Assembly (NCBI RefSeq): GCF_018122655.1
Contig: NZ_JAGRQC010000002.1
Location: 434,001-498,000 of the forward strand
DNA: 64,000 nucleotides
Reading direction: 5' to 3'
DNA from: Stakelama marina
GTDB lineage: Bacteria > Pseudomonadota > Alphaproteobacteria > Sphingomonadales > Sphingomonadaceae
In this document: piece by piece, positions 1 through 9,100 of the stretch
How positions within the stretch are numbered: position 1 is the first letter of the stretch
How the letters are laid out: each line of letters begins with the position of its first letter
Program-made: the position numbers and the translations under genes
Notes under the pieces: generated by a model
Databases searched by the model: none
The model's input: only the letters and a program-made list of their open reading frames with translations
What the model was told of the DNA's origin: nothing

Positions 1-515
1 CCGAGAAACGCGGCGCCCGCACCACCCGTCACCGTGTTGGTATCGTACCCGACAACGCCGCCTTCGAGCAGTACGCCGGCAAACAGCAACGCGGGCAGCG
101 CCTGCGGATTGACGCCCTTTTCGCCCAGATAGCGCTCGCGCATCTCGCGAATGATCTGGCGCTCGCTCAGCAGATTCTTGAGCGATTCGCGCTCGACGAT
201 GGTGAACCAGCTGCGATTTCCGGCATCCTGCAACGCCTTGACCAGCATCGAGGCACCGCCCTGCGATACCGCGCGCGACAGCGTCTGCCCTGTATCGGTC
301 GGCTTGAACTGGCCGGTCTGGTCGTTGAAGCCGTAGACGGCGATGGCGACGGGCCGCTGCGGCGGCGGAATCGCCTGAAGTTCACGCTGCGTCTGCGTGG
401 CCTGCGGATAATAAGCAAGACTGGTGGTTTCGGGGATGAAATCGCGGCCGTCATCGGCAACGGTCATGCATCCGGAAAGCGCCAGCGCCGCGGCGATCGA
501 AACGAGGCGGCGCAT
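1..515 (-). CDS. csgG: Curli secretion channel lipoprotein CsgG (3' end cut by window)
   Basis: CsgG forms the outer-membrane pore that exports curli amyloid subunits. About 171 N-terminal residues are present and the gene runs off the left edge. The protein starts with MRRLVSIAAALALSGC, a lipoprotein signal with lipobox LSGC (Cys16), as CsgG requires. The motifs PVAIAVYGFNDQTGQFKP, SQGGASMLVKAL and WFTIVERESLKNLLSERQI match the CsgG core, and LLFAGVLLEGGVVGYD continues it. The start codon follows the csgF stop after one base, so the two are co-transcribed and probably coupled. No csgA/B subunit gene is in view; they may lie beyond the left edge. Confidence 0.93.
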   Translation of the reverse strand, partial: MRRLVSIAAALALSGCMTVADDGRDFIPETTSLAYYPQATQTQRELQAIPPPQRPVAIAVYGFNDQTGQFKPTDTGQTLSRAVSQGGASMLVKALQDAGNRSWFTIVERESLKNLLSERQIIREMRERYLGEKGVNPQALPALLFAGVLLEGGVVGYDTNTVTGGAGAAFL

Positions 516-516
516 G

Positions 517-972
517 TCAGTTCACATTCACGAAGGTCGGGATGACGATGGTGGTGACTTCACCGGTATTGTCATCGGTGATGGTCAGCGTGACATCGTC
601 GATGCCGCGATCGAAGACGATCGTCTGACCGCCGAACGAGATCGTGCCGTGCTGCTGTGGATTTTCACCGAAAATCGCATCGACGATCTGCGACGACAGC
701 GCCGACAACAGGCGCGACTGCAGTTGCCGCGCAAAGATATCGGCCTGCGAATTGCTGTTCGATGTCGAATTCGGGTCCTTGAACTGGTTCTGCGCATTGG
801 CGATGCCAAGCAGGTGCGACGAATTGAACGGGTTCCCTCCGAACGAAGGATCGACCGGCGTGTACACCATGTCCTGCGCGACCGCCGGCGAGGCAAATCC
901 CGCCAGTCCAAGTCCAACCCCCGTTGCGATAAGGCCGCTACGCGCCTTTGAAAGCCGCTTTTCCCCCATCAT
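517..972 (-). CDS. csgF: Curli assembly factor CsgF
   Basis: CsgF caps the CsgG pore and couples secretion to nucleation of curli fibres at the cell surface. From Met972 the protein is 151 residues, with a signal peptide ending near FASPAVAQ. The mature part has the diagnostic stretches VDPSFGGNPFNSSHLLG and ANAQNQFKDP, which correspond to the FRNPNFGGNP and AQAQNSYKDP regions of enterobacterial CsgF. Two tandem ATGs (972 and 969) follow GGGGGAG; either could be the start. An in-frame extension to 1077 is unlikely because it lies upstream of the ribosome site and would hide the signal peptide. It is the first visible gene of the operon, with csgG downstream. Confidence 0.92.
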   Translation of the reverse strand: MMGEKRLSKARSGLIATGVGLGLAGFASPAVAQDMVYTPVDPSFGGNPFNSSHLLGIANAQNQFKDPNSTSNSNSQADIFARQLQSRLLSALSSQIVDAIFGENPQQHGTISFGGQTIVFDRGIDDVTLTITDDNTGEVTTIVIPTFVNVN

Positions 973-1481
973 ACTCCCCCATCCACTGGGGCGACTCGCC
1001 GCCCCCGACTTACTAGTTAAGCTTGTGTTAATGAGAGGCCGAGGTCCTGCGCATCCCACTTTTGGGGTAGGCGGCAAGCAAATCTGGAATCGTGACGAAT
1101 GTGTTACAAATCGGGACGCTGGGAAAATCGCCGAGCGGGGAGCCTTTCTCCCAAATAAACGAACCCAATAAATATATTGGCCGGCATTTTCTCCATTGTG
1201 GAGAAATTTCCATCTTAAAAAAATGGTCTATAATTAACTTTATTCATTATTACTTCGGCAACAATATCGCCCAATATTGACGATTGCGCGCAGTTGTGCC
1301 TGAGGATGGACTGCGACTCTCGGGATTCCATCAACAGCTCCATCATCGCAGGGCGCGATACGTGCCGATGGAGTTCACGCATTCGTCGGAACTGCGTGAG
1401 GGAAATATGCCCCCCCATCAATCTGGATACGCGCACAAGCGATGACGGTTGGGCCGCGCCGTATCGCGGTGTGGCCGCACA
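973..1481. other. Intergenic region upstream of csgF with an AT-rich core
   Basis: About 510 bases lie between the 3' end of the S9 peptidase gene and csgF. Positions about 1140-1300 are much richer in A and T than the surroundings. They hold two inverted repeats, annotated separately, and a run of seven A at about 1217. Nearer csgF there is a loose palindrome, TTAAGCTTGTGTTAA, around 1017. Short reading frames here lack ribosome sites and any recognisable protein pattern, so I call no gene. The region probably carries the curli promoter and its control sites; this is inferred from position and composition. Confidence 0.5.
1165..1206. promoter_or_regulatory. Two adjacent palindromes in the putative curli control region
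   Basis: CCAATA-AATA-TATTGG (1165-1180) is a perfect 6-bp inverted repeat. TTTCTCCA-TTG-TGGAGAAA (1188-1206) is a perfect 8-bp inverted repeat with a 3-base centre. Both sit in the AT-rich core about 200 bases upstream of csgF. The second has the size of a dimeric regulator operator. The cognate protein is unknown, and no CsgD-like gene is in this window. Confidence 0.4.
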
Positions 1482-3521
1482 CTAACTTGGTTTGCCCGCC
1501 GCAAATCGGTCGTACCATGCAAGCCAGCGCTCCATCCGATCCTTCAGGAAGCTCGGCCGACGGAAGCCGTGGAATTGTCCAGGATAGATGACAAGTTCGG
1601 TCGGCACGTCGCGGCTCTTCAGCGCCTGATACATTTGTTCGGAATTGATAAGCGGGACGTTGAAGTCCTTCTCACCGTTCATGAACAGCGTCGGCGTGAC
1701 GATCCGGTCGTTGTGGTAGAAGGGATAGCTGATCTTCAGCCACGCATCGAGGTTGGTCCACGGCGTTCCCAGTTCCATCTCGTAATCGCGGATATACTGG
1801 TCGGTCCCATATCCGGCGAGCACGTTGACGATACCGGCGCCGGCCACCGCCGCCCGGAACCGTTGGTCCGAGGCGATGATATATTCGGTCAGCATCGCGC
1901 CATAGGACCAGCCGCCGACGAACAGCCGGTCAGGATTGGCGATGCCGCTGGCGACCGCATCATCGACGCCCGCCAGCGCGTCGGGAACCGCAGGGCCGCC
2001 CCAATCGGCGTAGAGCGCGGCGGCATAATCCTGCCCGCGGCCGGTGCTGCCGCGCGGATTGGTGGAAACGACCGCGAAGCCATGCCCGGCGAAAATCTGC
2101 CACATGATGTTGAACCCGGCGTCGAACTGCGACTGCGGCCCGCCATGATTGTAGAGCACCGTCGGCAGGTTCGCCGGTTTCGCGATACCCGGGGGCGTGA
2201 CGATAAAGCCGTGAACCTCCGTCCCGTCTTTCGAGGTCATCCTGGTTCGCTTCACCGGCGCGACCGCGACTTCGCGCAGCCAGGCATCGTTCTGGTGGCT
2301 CAGCTGCCGCAACGTGCCGTCGGCGCCCAGCGCATAGACCTCATCGGGCGCCGCGGGGGTCGTTAGCAAAACCGCCATCCCGCCGCGCGGATTGGCGCTG
2401 GGATGCGAAAAGACGCGCCAGCCGCTCGCGATATCGCGAACCGCGCCGCCGGCCGCGGGCACCTGCGCGATACGTTCGGCCTCGTCATCCTCGACAATGA
2501 AGCGGATGTTGCGCCCATCGCGCGACCAGATCGGATCATGGACATTGCGGTCCAGCGAGGCGGTGAGGATGGTCGGATCGCCGCCCCCGGCCGATATGAT
2601 GGCGAGATGGCGGGTGCCGTAAGAGAACAGCTTGACCGGGCCGCCCTGCAAATAAGCGATATGGCTGCCATCGGGCGACCATGCGGGATAACTGCCCCAG
2701 CCTGAGTCATTGTCGGCGCCTGCGAAGCGCGTCAGCGCCACCGGTTTGGCCGGCGTATCGCCAACCGACGCGACGAACAGATTGCTGTCATAGGTGCGGT
2801 CGGGATCGGGCGCGCGTTTCGACGTGAAGGCGATGCGCGTTCCGTCGGGGGACCAGGCGGGCAGCGCCTCGTCAAAATCGCCGGTGGTCAACCGGCGCAT
2901 CTCGTGCGTGGCGAGATCGTAGATCCACAGCCTCTTGCGGCGCTTGCCCAGATAGCCATCGATATCCTGCTTGAACTGGAACCGGTCGATGACGATCGGA
3001 TGCGGCTTCGCATCCTCGCCATCCTTCTTGCCGGCCTTTTTCGCACTGGCTTGCGGGTCCGGATCGGTAACGACGAGAACCAGCTTGTTGGCATCGGGTG
3101 ACCAGGCGAAATCATCCACCGATCCCTTGATTCCGGGCAGTCTTTCGCCCTCGCCCCCGCGGCGGTCCATCAGCCAAAGCTGGGTATCGTCTCCATCGTC
3201 GCCGCGACTGGAAAGAAATGCGATCCATTTGCCGTCGGGGCTGAAGCGCGGATGCGTCTCGCTCTCGCCCTTGCGGCTCGTCAACCGGACGGTGGCGCTG
3301 CCGTCCCATTTGGTCATCCAGAGGTGATCGACTGTCTTGTCGGCGTCGATGTCTGTCGTGCGCACGCTATAGGCGACCCACTCGCCCGACGGCCCGACTT
3401 GCGGATCGGTGACTTCGTGCAACCGGTTGATATCCGCCGGCACGATCGGCCGGGGTGCGGCCTTCGCGCTGCCCGCCCCCAGAATGATCAGCGCCAGCGC
3501 GCCCGCAACGAAACCCCGCAT
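1482..3521 (-). CDS. Secreted S9 family prolyl oligopeptidase/acylaminoacyl-peptidase
   Basis: This is a serine peptidase that cleaves short peptides, probably in the periplasm. It has 679 residues with an N-terminal signal peptide (AGALALIILGAGSAKAAP). A beta-propeller region (about 30-390) has repeated WSPDG blades, and an alpha/beta-hydrolase domain occupies about 410-679. The catalytic triad is readable: Ser539 in GGWSYGAM, Asp619 in NGEKDFNVP and His651 in YPGQFHGF. A strong ribosome site (AAGGGGGG) precedes the ATG. It lies beside a TPR-sulfotransferase, a TonB receptor and an amidohydrolase, which suggests a role in degrading imported peptides. Lasso-peptide isopeptidases belong to the same family, but no lasso biosynthesis genes are present. 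Confidence 0.9.
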   Translation of the reverse strand: MRGFVAGALALIILGAGSAKAAPRPIVPADINRLHEVTDPQVGPSGEWVAYSVRTTDIDADKTVDHLWMTKWDGSATVRLTSRKGESETHPRFSPDGKWIAFLSSRGDDGDDTQLWLMDRRGGEGERLPGIKGSVDDFAWSPDANKLVLVVTDPDPQASAKKAGKKDGEDAKPHPIVIDRFQFKQDIDGYLGKRRKRLWIYDLATHEMRRLTTGDFDEALPAWSPDGTRIAFTSKRAPDPDRTYDSNLFVASVGDTPAKPVALTRFAGADNDSGWGSYPAWSPDGSHIAYLQGGPVKLFSYGTRHLAIISAGGGDPTILTASLDRNVHDPIWSRDGRNIRFIVEDDEAERIAQVPAAGGAVRDIASGWRVFSHPSANPRGGMAVLLTTPAAPDEVYALGADGTLRQLSHQNDAWLREVAVAPVKRTRMTSKDGTEVHGFIVTPPGIAKPANLPTVLYNHGGPQSQFDAGFNIMWQIFAGHGFAVVSTNPRGSTGRGQDYAAALYADWGGPAVPDALAGVDDAVASGIANPDRLFVGGWSYGAMLTEYIIASDQRFRAAVAGAGIVNVLAGYGTDQYIRDYEMELGTPWTNLDAWLKISYPFYHNDRIVTPTLFMNGEKDFNVPLINSEQMYQALKSRDVPTELVIYPGQFHGFRRPSFLKDRMERWLAWYDRFAAGKPS

Positions 3522-3539
3522 GCGTCCCCCCTTTTCGTA

Positions 3540-5174
3540 TCAGTCGTTCACCGACCGCGCCGCCACCCCCGCGGGATCGCCATGCGCGTCGATCAATCCC
3601 GCATCGTGCAATATGTCGATCGCTGGCTTCAGGTGATCCGCCACGCCTCGCCATGCGCCGACCGAGCGGCTGTGGAGCGGCTGGCGCACCTGCACCGCGC
3701 TCGCGGTCGAAACCGGGGCTTCGTTCTCGTGAAAGCGAAGGCAGCGCTCGTCCCATGCCACGCCGACGAAATCGAGCAACTGCCGCGTGCGCGCCTCCTG
3801 ATCGGCGATGATGTCTTCATATCCGATTTCGAAATAACGATCCGGCGGCAGCGTTGCGCGCCAATGCGCGGCGAGCCGCTCGACCGCCACGATCCAGCGC
3901 GCGACATGGTCGAGCGACCAGTTATGATCGTAATGGCCGAAGCGCGGCGCGAAGAGCTGACGCCAGTTCGCGAGCACCGCGTCGAGCGGATGCCGTCGCA
4001 GCCGCACGATCCGCGCATCGGGCAGCGCGCGGTGCGCCAGGCCCGCATAGAGAAGGTTTAGCGGCATCTTGTCGACGCTGCGCAGCGCAGGCGTCATACC
4101 CGGGGCGGCGGCGATCGCATCGACATAGGCGCGGCCGATCGCTTCGGGCACCAGTTCGCGCGCCACCGCCAGCGTTTCGAGATCGAGCACCCGATTGCTG
4201 CGCGTACCCGACAGGCGCTTGATACCAAGCGACAGCGCCGGGCTTTCCCCGACCGACAGCAATTCGGGATGGCTCGACAGGATACGGTCGACCAGCGTGG
4301 TCCCGGTGCGCGGGGCGCCGACGACGAAGATCGGCGATACACCGCTCAGCCCCTGGGCCGCCGGCAGGTCACCCGGTGTGCAGGTCTGCGCCGCCGCGGC
4401 ATAGAGCCGGTCGGTCGTATCGGGATCATGGTGGACGATTCTCGCCTTTTCGCGCTTGGCCTTCGCCAGCCACTCCATCGCCGATGCTCGGTCGCCCAGA
4501 TCCTCCGCGGTCTTGGCCAGCGCATGGCCGATGCGCAGCGCCTGGTCCGGGTCGTCCCCCCGCGCTTCCCACAGCGCGACGAGTGCCGGGGTCGGATCGT
4601 CCGCGGCAGTCTGGCGGCGAAGCCCTGTCTTGGCCAGCCACGCCTCCGCGTCATCGGGGGCAAGCGCGATCGCGCGGTCATAGGCGCCCTCTGCATCGGC
4701 AAAACGACCGCAGAATTTCAGTGCGCTCGCATAGTTGCGCCAGCCGGCATGATGATCGGGACGGCGTTCGACGACCTTCGCGAACGTCTCGGCCGCTTCG
4801 TCGTGCCGGCCTGCCCTGCTCAGAACGACGCCCAGCGCTTCGAGCACCTGTGGGTCCTGCGGATCATCGGCCAACGCGGCACCCGCCACACGCTCGGCAT
4901 CCTCGCCGCGGCTGAGCAGGCTGAGCAGCCGCGCATATTGCGCTGCAATATCATGATTTTTTGGCGCTGCAGCATAGGCTTGTTCGAGAAAGGGCAGCGC
5001 CTTGGCAAGGTTGCCATGCGCCTCCGCGATGGTCGCAAGCCCCGCCAGCGCGACTGCATCGTCCCGGTTTTCCGCGGTTCGCACCCTGCAAATGTCATAG
5101 GCAGCACGCCAGTCGCGGTTGCGCAAAAGGCGCGCAATCTCTCCGTCCGAGGCGGTGGCAGCAGCTAAAGCCAT
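3540..5174 (-). CDS. TPR-repeat sulfotransferase family protein
   Basis: The N-terminal half (about residues 15-230) is a tandem TPR solenoid with typical A-x-x-L/A-x-x-G/P spacing, for example EALGVVLSRAGRHDEAAETF. The C-terminal half is a sulfotransferase domain with the PAPS-binding 5'-phosphosulfate loop FVVGAPRTGTTLVDRIL near residue 285, and later RLRRHPLDAVLANW, typical of the 3'-phosphate site. The start is placed at ATG 5174 (544 residues); a TTG at 5210 is possible. Proteins of this layout commonly sit beside TonB-dependent receptors in sphingomonads, and here the receptor is divergent. The physiological substrate is unknown. Confidence 0.85.
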   Translation of the reverse strand: MALAAATASDGEIARLLRNRDWRAAYDICRVRTAENRDDAVALAGLATIAEAHGNLAKALPFLEQAYAAAPKNHDIAAQYARLLSLLSRGEDAERVAGAALADDPQDPQVLEALGVVLSRAGRHDEAAETFAKVVERRPDHHAGWRNYASALKFCGRFADAEGAYDRAIALAPDDAEAWLAKTGLRRQTAADDPTPALVALWEARGDDPDQALRIGHALAKTAEDLGDRASAMEWLAKAKREKARIVHHDPDTTDRLYAAAAQTCTPGDLPAAQGLSGVSPIFVVGAPRTGTTLVDRILSSHPELLSVGESPALSLGIKRLSGTRSNRVLDLETLAVARELVPEAIGRAYVDAIAAAPGMTPALRSVDKMPLNLLYAGLAHRALPDARIVRLRRHPLDAVLANWRQLFAPRFGHYDHNWSLDHVARWIVAVERLAAHWRATLPPDRYFEIGYEDIIADQEARTRQLLDFVGVAWDERCLRFHENEAPVSTASAVQVRQPLHSRSVGAWRGVADHLKPAIDILHDAGLIDAHGDPAGVAARSVND

Positions 5175-5200
5175 GAAAAGCAACAGACCAGTTCCGCCGC

Positions 5201-5210
5201 TTGACGTCAA
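5201..5210. promoter_or_regulatory. Perfect palindrome TTGACGTCAA between divergent genes
   Basis: This 10-bp perfect palindrome lies in the 88-base gap between the sulfotransferase (start 5174) and the TonB receptor (start 5263). The first half, TTGACG, would also serve as a -35 element reading toward the receptor, but the expected -10 (CAACAT at 5224) is poor. The site may be an operator shared by the two promoters; this is inference from symmetry and location. Confidence 0.35.
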
Positions 5211-5262
5211 TAATTTTGCAGCGCAACATGATCGCTTATCGCAACTTTCTAAGGGGGATTAC

Positions 5263-7785
5263 ATGTTGGTTGATTGGAGCATGCGCAGGTCACGCCGGGC
5301 CCTGATGGGGACAGCCGCGATGCTCGCGCTCGTCGCCGGCAATGCGAGCGCCAAATCTCCCGACGACGCACCCCCCGCAACTGGCGCGACGGCGGCCCAG
5401 GCTTCGGAGGACGCGCCTGCCTCCGCCCAGGCCGGCGACAATGAAATCGTCGTTACCGCAACGCGTCGTCAGTCGACCGTGCAGGATGCGCCGATCAACA
5501 TCGCGGCAATCGGCGGCGATCAGCTCGAAACGCAGGGAATCACCAATCTGCGCGAAGTCACCCAGTCGGTGCCGGGCATCTACATTCCCGATACCGGCGC
5601 GCGTAACGGGGCACCCATCGTGTTCCGCGGGCTGAACGCCGATCCGCTCGGTTCCGGCGACGGCAACAATAGCGGCGGCGGCACGGTCGCGACCTATGTC
5701 GGTGAAATCCCGCTCTATATCGATCTGCGGCTGAACGACATGCAGCGCGTCGAATTCCTCGCCGGTCCGCAGGGCACGCTGTACGGTGCAGGTACGCTGG
5801 GCGGCGCGGTCCGTTATATCCCCAACCGGCCCAAGTTCGACGCGACGACGGTCGACGTCCGGGGCGGTGTCTATGGCTATTCGCACGGCAGCGACATCAG
5901 CTATGATGCGGGCGCGACGATCAACCTTCCGCTGTCGCCGACGCTCGCCTTTCGCGGATCGTTCGACCGGCTGAACGACACCGGTTTCATCGACCAGCCT
6001 TATGTCGTCAACGAAATCGGCGTCTCCAATCCCGATCCCAATTTCACCGATCCTGCCTCTGTTTCGGCAAATACGCACCGCGTGAAGGACGTGAACACCG
6101 ACAAGGTCTGGTCCGGCCGCGCAGCGCTGCGCTGGCAGCCGGTCGACGCGCTCGATGTCAACCTGACCTATTATTTCCAGCAGGAAGATACCAATGGCCG
6201 ACAGGCGTCGAGCCAGGTCGTCAGCGATTTTCCCGTTCCCGTCGGAAAATATGAAAATCTGAAGCGCGTGACCGAACCCAACCGGCGGATCAATCATCTG
6301 CTCGCGCTCGAAGTCAGCGCCGATCTGGGCTTTGCCGAACTGACATCGGCGACCGGGCGGTCCTGGTTCAAGGATTTCGGCCACCGCGACCAGACCGACC
6401 TGCTGATCGGCCTCGAATACAGCTATGAGGCATTTCCGAACTTCACGGCCTTCACCACCGAGCAGGACCATGAAGAAACCTTCACGCAGGAAGTGCGCCT
6501 CGTCTCGCAGACCGAAGGGCCGTTCAGCTGGATCATCGGCGGCTTTTACAACAAGCGCGATTCCGACGGCTATTCGAAGGAATTCACGCCGCACTACAGC
6601 GAATATCTGGTCAACGATGTCGGCTTTCCCGGGCCGACCCGCCCCGACAATCTCGAATATTATTCGGTCGGTAACAGTTCGCTGAAGGAACTCGCCGGTT
6701 ATGGCGAACTGAGCTATCAGATCACGCCGAACTGGCAGTTCACGGCGGGCGGCCGTTATTATCATTACGATCTGAAGACCAATCAGGCGGTCGATATTCC
6801 GCTGTTCGACACCGTTACCGGCGGACGCGGACCGAACGATGTCGTTCTCGACTACGTCCCCGGCGGTCAGAAGGATTCGGGCTTCCTCTACAAGTTCAAC
6901 ACCAGCTGGCACTTCACGCCCGACGCCATGGTTTACGCGACCGTGTCCGAAGGATACCGGATCGGCAATTCGAACGGCGTCGCCCCCTGCCCGGACCCGC
7001 TGCCGACCAACCAGATCGTCTGCGCGCTGCCGAACGAGGTCGCCTATAATCCCGACAAGACGAAGAATTACGAAATCGGGGTGAAGACACAGTGGCTTGA
7101 CCGCAAACTGACCTTCAACGCCGCCGTCTACCATATCGACTGGTCGGACCCGCAGGTTTCATCGGCCACACAGAACGGGCTGCAACCGATCACCATCAAC
7201 GGTTCGGGCGCCCGCTCGAACGGGATGGAGCTGCTCCTCGCTGCGCGCCCGACGCCGCAACTCTCGCTGCGGGCGACCTATGCCTATACCGATCCGCAGC
7301 TGACGGACGTTTCGCCCAACCTCGTGCCCTATATCACGCCGCCGGGTTTCCAGAGCACGCTGACCTATGCCGACGGCGAGCCGGGCGACCGGCTGCCCGG
7401 TTCCCCGAAGCATTCGGGGACGTTCCACGCCGATTATTCGATTCCCTTTTCGGGCGGCGAACAGCTGGTGCTCGGCTATTCCTTCTATGGCCAAAGCAAC
7501 GTCTTCACGACGACCGGCGCACGCGGCAACAGCTACACGCTGCCCGGTTTCACCCGCAGCGATATTTCGGCGCGGCTGACCGGCAGCGATCGCGACTGGT
7601 CGCTTACGCTGTATGTGAACAATGTCTTCAACCAGTTCTCGCAGACCGGTGTGGCAGGCAGCCCCAATTACAATCAGACCGTCTATGACGATCAGGGCGG
7701 CGCGCATTATGTCCGCACCTTCTACACCTATGTCCTGCCGCCGCGGCAGTTCGGCGTGCGCTTCACCAAGAGTTTCGGCAAGTAA
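5263..7785 (+). CDS. TonB-dependent outer-membrane receptor
   Basis: A TonB-energised outer-membrane importer of 840 residues. The start at 5263 is chosen because AAGGGGG sits six bases upstream; the longer frame from 5119 runs back across the divergent gene. It has a signal peptide ending ALVAGNASA, a Pro/Ala-rich linker and a TonB-box-like NEIVVTATRR. The plug follows (LREVTQSVPGIYI, VEFLAGPQGTLYGAGTLGG), then a long beta-barrel ending in RFTKSFGK. The barrel ends in the usual aromatic-rich strand (YTYVLPPRQFGVRF). The absence of Fur-like sites and the neighbouring peptidase and amidohydrolase genes suggest an organic ligand, perhaps peptides, rather than iron. The ligand is not determined by the sequence. 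Confidence 0.92.
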   Translation: MLVDWSMRRSRRALMGTAAMLALVAGNASAKSPDDAPPATGATAAQASEDAPASAQAGDNEIVVTATRRQSTVQDAPINIAAIGGDQLETQGITNLREVTQSVPGIYIPDTGARNGAPIVFRGLNADPLGSGDGNNSGGGTVATYVGEIPLYIDLRLNDMQRVEFLAGPQGTLYGAGTLGGAVRYIPNRPKFDATTVDVRGGVYGYSHGSDISYDAGATINLPLSPTLAFRGSFDRLNDTGFIDQPYVVNEIGVSNPDPNFTDPASVSANTHRVKDVNTDKVWSGRAALRWQPVDALDVNLTYYFQQEDTNGRQASSQVVSDFPVPVGKYENLKRVTEPNRRINHLLALEVSADLGFAELTSATGRSWFKDFGHRDQTDLLIGLEYSYEAFPNFTAFTTEQDHEETFTQEVRLVSQTEGPFSWIIGGFYNKRDSDGYSKEFTPHYSEYLVNDVGFPGPTRPDNLEYYSVGNSSLKELAGYGELSYQITPNWQFTAGGRYYHYDLKTNQAVDIPLFDTVTGGRGPNDVVLDYVPGGQKDSGFLYKFNTSWHFTPDAMVYATVSEGYRIGNSNGVAPCPDPLPTNQIVCALPNEVAYNPDKTKNYEIGVKTQWLDRKLTFNAAVYHIDWSDPQVSSATQNGLQPITINGSGARSNGMELLLAARPTPQLSLRATYAYTDPQLTDVSPNLVPYITPPGFQSTLTYADGEPGDRLPGSPKHSGTFHADYSIPFSGGEQLVLGYSFYGQSNVFTTTGARGNSYTLPGFTRSDISARLTGSDRDWSLTLYVNNVFNQFSQTGVAGSPNYNQTVYDDQGGAHYVRTFYTYVLPPRQFGVRFTKSFGK

Positions 7786-7805
7786 CGCGCCCGGGGGAGG
7801 GGATT

Positions 7806-9089
7806 ATGACCATGCGTAACAGGATCGCTGCGGCGGTCACGGCCGCGGCGTCGCTGGCATTGGCGACGCCCGCCATGGCCGACACCGTCGTCGTTACCGC
7901 CGCACATATGATCGACGTCCTTAAAGGCACCGAGGTCGATGCACCGCAGATCGTCATCAAGGACGGTCGCATCGCCTCGGTCGGGCACAAGGGCGATGCG
8001 GTGCCCGCAGGCGCGAAAACGATCGACCTTGGCGACGAAACGCTGCTGCCCGGGCTGATCGACATGCACGTCCATCTGACGGTCGACCCGACGATCAGCG
8101 GCTACAAGGCGCTCAATTACACGCCCAGCTTCTGGATGACGGTGGGCGTCGCCAACGCGAAGAAGACGCTGGATGCGGGCTTTACGACGGTACGCAACGT
8201 CGGCTCTGAAAATTACGACGATGTCGGCCTGAAGGAAGGCATCGAAAAGGGCTATATCGAAGGACCTCGCATCGTCCCGGCAACCTATATCCTGGGCGTG
8301 ACCGGCGGCCATGCCGACGCGACCGAGTTTCCGCCGTCGATCACCACCGACGAATATAATATCGCCAATTCGCCCGAGGCGTTCGTGGCGCTTGTCCGCA
8401 AGGTGCACAAATATGGCGCCGAAGTCATCAAGGTGGCGATGACCGGCGGCGTCCTTTCGAAGGGCGATTCGGTCGGCGCCGAACAGGTATCGCCCGAGGA
8501 GATCAAGGCGATCGTCGACGAGGCACACCGGCTGGGCATGCGTGTCGCGGTGCACGCGCACGGCACGCAGGGCATCAACGACGCGCTGCGCGCCGGCGTC
8601 GATACGATCGAACATGCGAGCCTTGCCGATGAGGAGAGCTTCAAGCTCGCCAAGGAACACGGCGCCTGGTTCGACATGGATATCTATGACGACGACTATA
8701 TTCTGGCCGAGGGTGAGAAGAACGGCGTCTTTCCGGAGAGCATGGCCAAGGAAAAGATGGTCGGCCGCAAGCAGCGCGAAACCTTTCGCAAGGCGCATGC
8801 GGCGGGCGTGAAGATGCTGTTCGGTACCGATGCAGGCGTTTATCCGCACGGCACCAACGCGCTGCAATTCGTCAAGATGGTCAAATGGGGCATGACCCCG
8901 ATCGAGGCGATCCAGGCGGCGACGAAGAACGCTGCCGAGGCGCTCGACAGGACCGGCGATGTCGGCGCCATCGCGCCGGGACGCTATGGCGACCTGATCG
9001 CGGTGAAGGGCGATCCGATGCAGGACGTCACCACGCTCCAGCATGTCGCTTTCGTCATGAAGGGCGGAAAGGTGGTCGAGCGCGAATAA
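7806..9089 (+). CDS. Secreted metal-dependent amidohydrolase (Xaa-Pro dipeptidase-like)
   Basis: An amidohydrolase-superfamily enzyme, likely hydrolysing peptide or cyclic amide bonds. It has 427 residues and begins with a signal peptide (SLALATPAMA). Metal-ligand motifs appear in order: MHVHLT (His88/His90), a candidate bridging lysine in VIKVAMTGG near 208, VHAHGTQ near 248, IEHASL near 268, and the catalytic aspartate in FGTDAGVYPHG near 340. GGGGAGGGG gives a strong ribosome site, and the gene starts 21 bases after the TonB receptor, so the two form an operon. The closest described activity for this group is X-Pro or X-Arg dipeptide hydrolysis; imidazolonepropionase-like chemistry is an alternative. 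Confidence 0.87.
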   Translation: MTMRNRIAAAVTAAASLALATPAMADTVVVTAAHMIDVLKGTEVDAPQIVIKDGRIASVGHKGDAVPAGAKTIDLGDETLLPGLIDMHVHLTVDPTISGYKALNYTPSFWMTVGVANAKKTLDAGFTTVRNVGSENYDDVGLKEGIEKGYIEGPRIVPATYILGVTGGHADATEFPPSITTDEYNIANSPEAFVALVRKVHKYGAEVIKVAMTGGVLSKGDSVGAEQVSPEEIKAIVDEAHRLGMRVAVHAHGTQGINDALRAGVDTIEHASLADEESFKLAKEHGAWFDMDIYDDDYILAEGEKNGVFPESMAKEKMVGRKQRETFRKAHAAGVKMLFGTDAGVYPHGTNALQFVKMVKWGMTPIEAIQAATKNAAEALDRTGDVGAIAPGRYGDLIAVKGDPMQDVTTLQHVAFVMKGGKVVERE

Positions 9090-9100
9090 TATCGGTCGCG

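Noticed and set aside
1215..1436. 73-codon minus-strand frame in the curli upstream region
   Set aside because: GTG start without a ribosome site, no recognisable family, and it spans the AT-rich regulatory-looking stretch.
5290..7134. 614-codon minus-strand frame opposite the TonB receptor
   Set aside because: Its sequence is the antisense of a well-supported receptor; long antisense frames are common in GC-rich DNA.
1482..9089. Lasso peptide gene cluster (S9 isopeptidase plus TonB receptor)
   Set aside because: No precursor peptide, no asparagine-synthetase-like C protein and no B protein are present.
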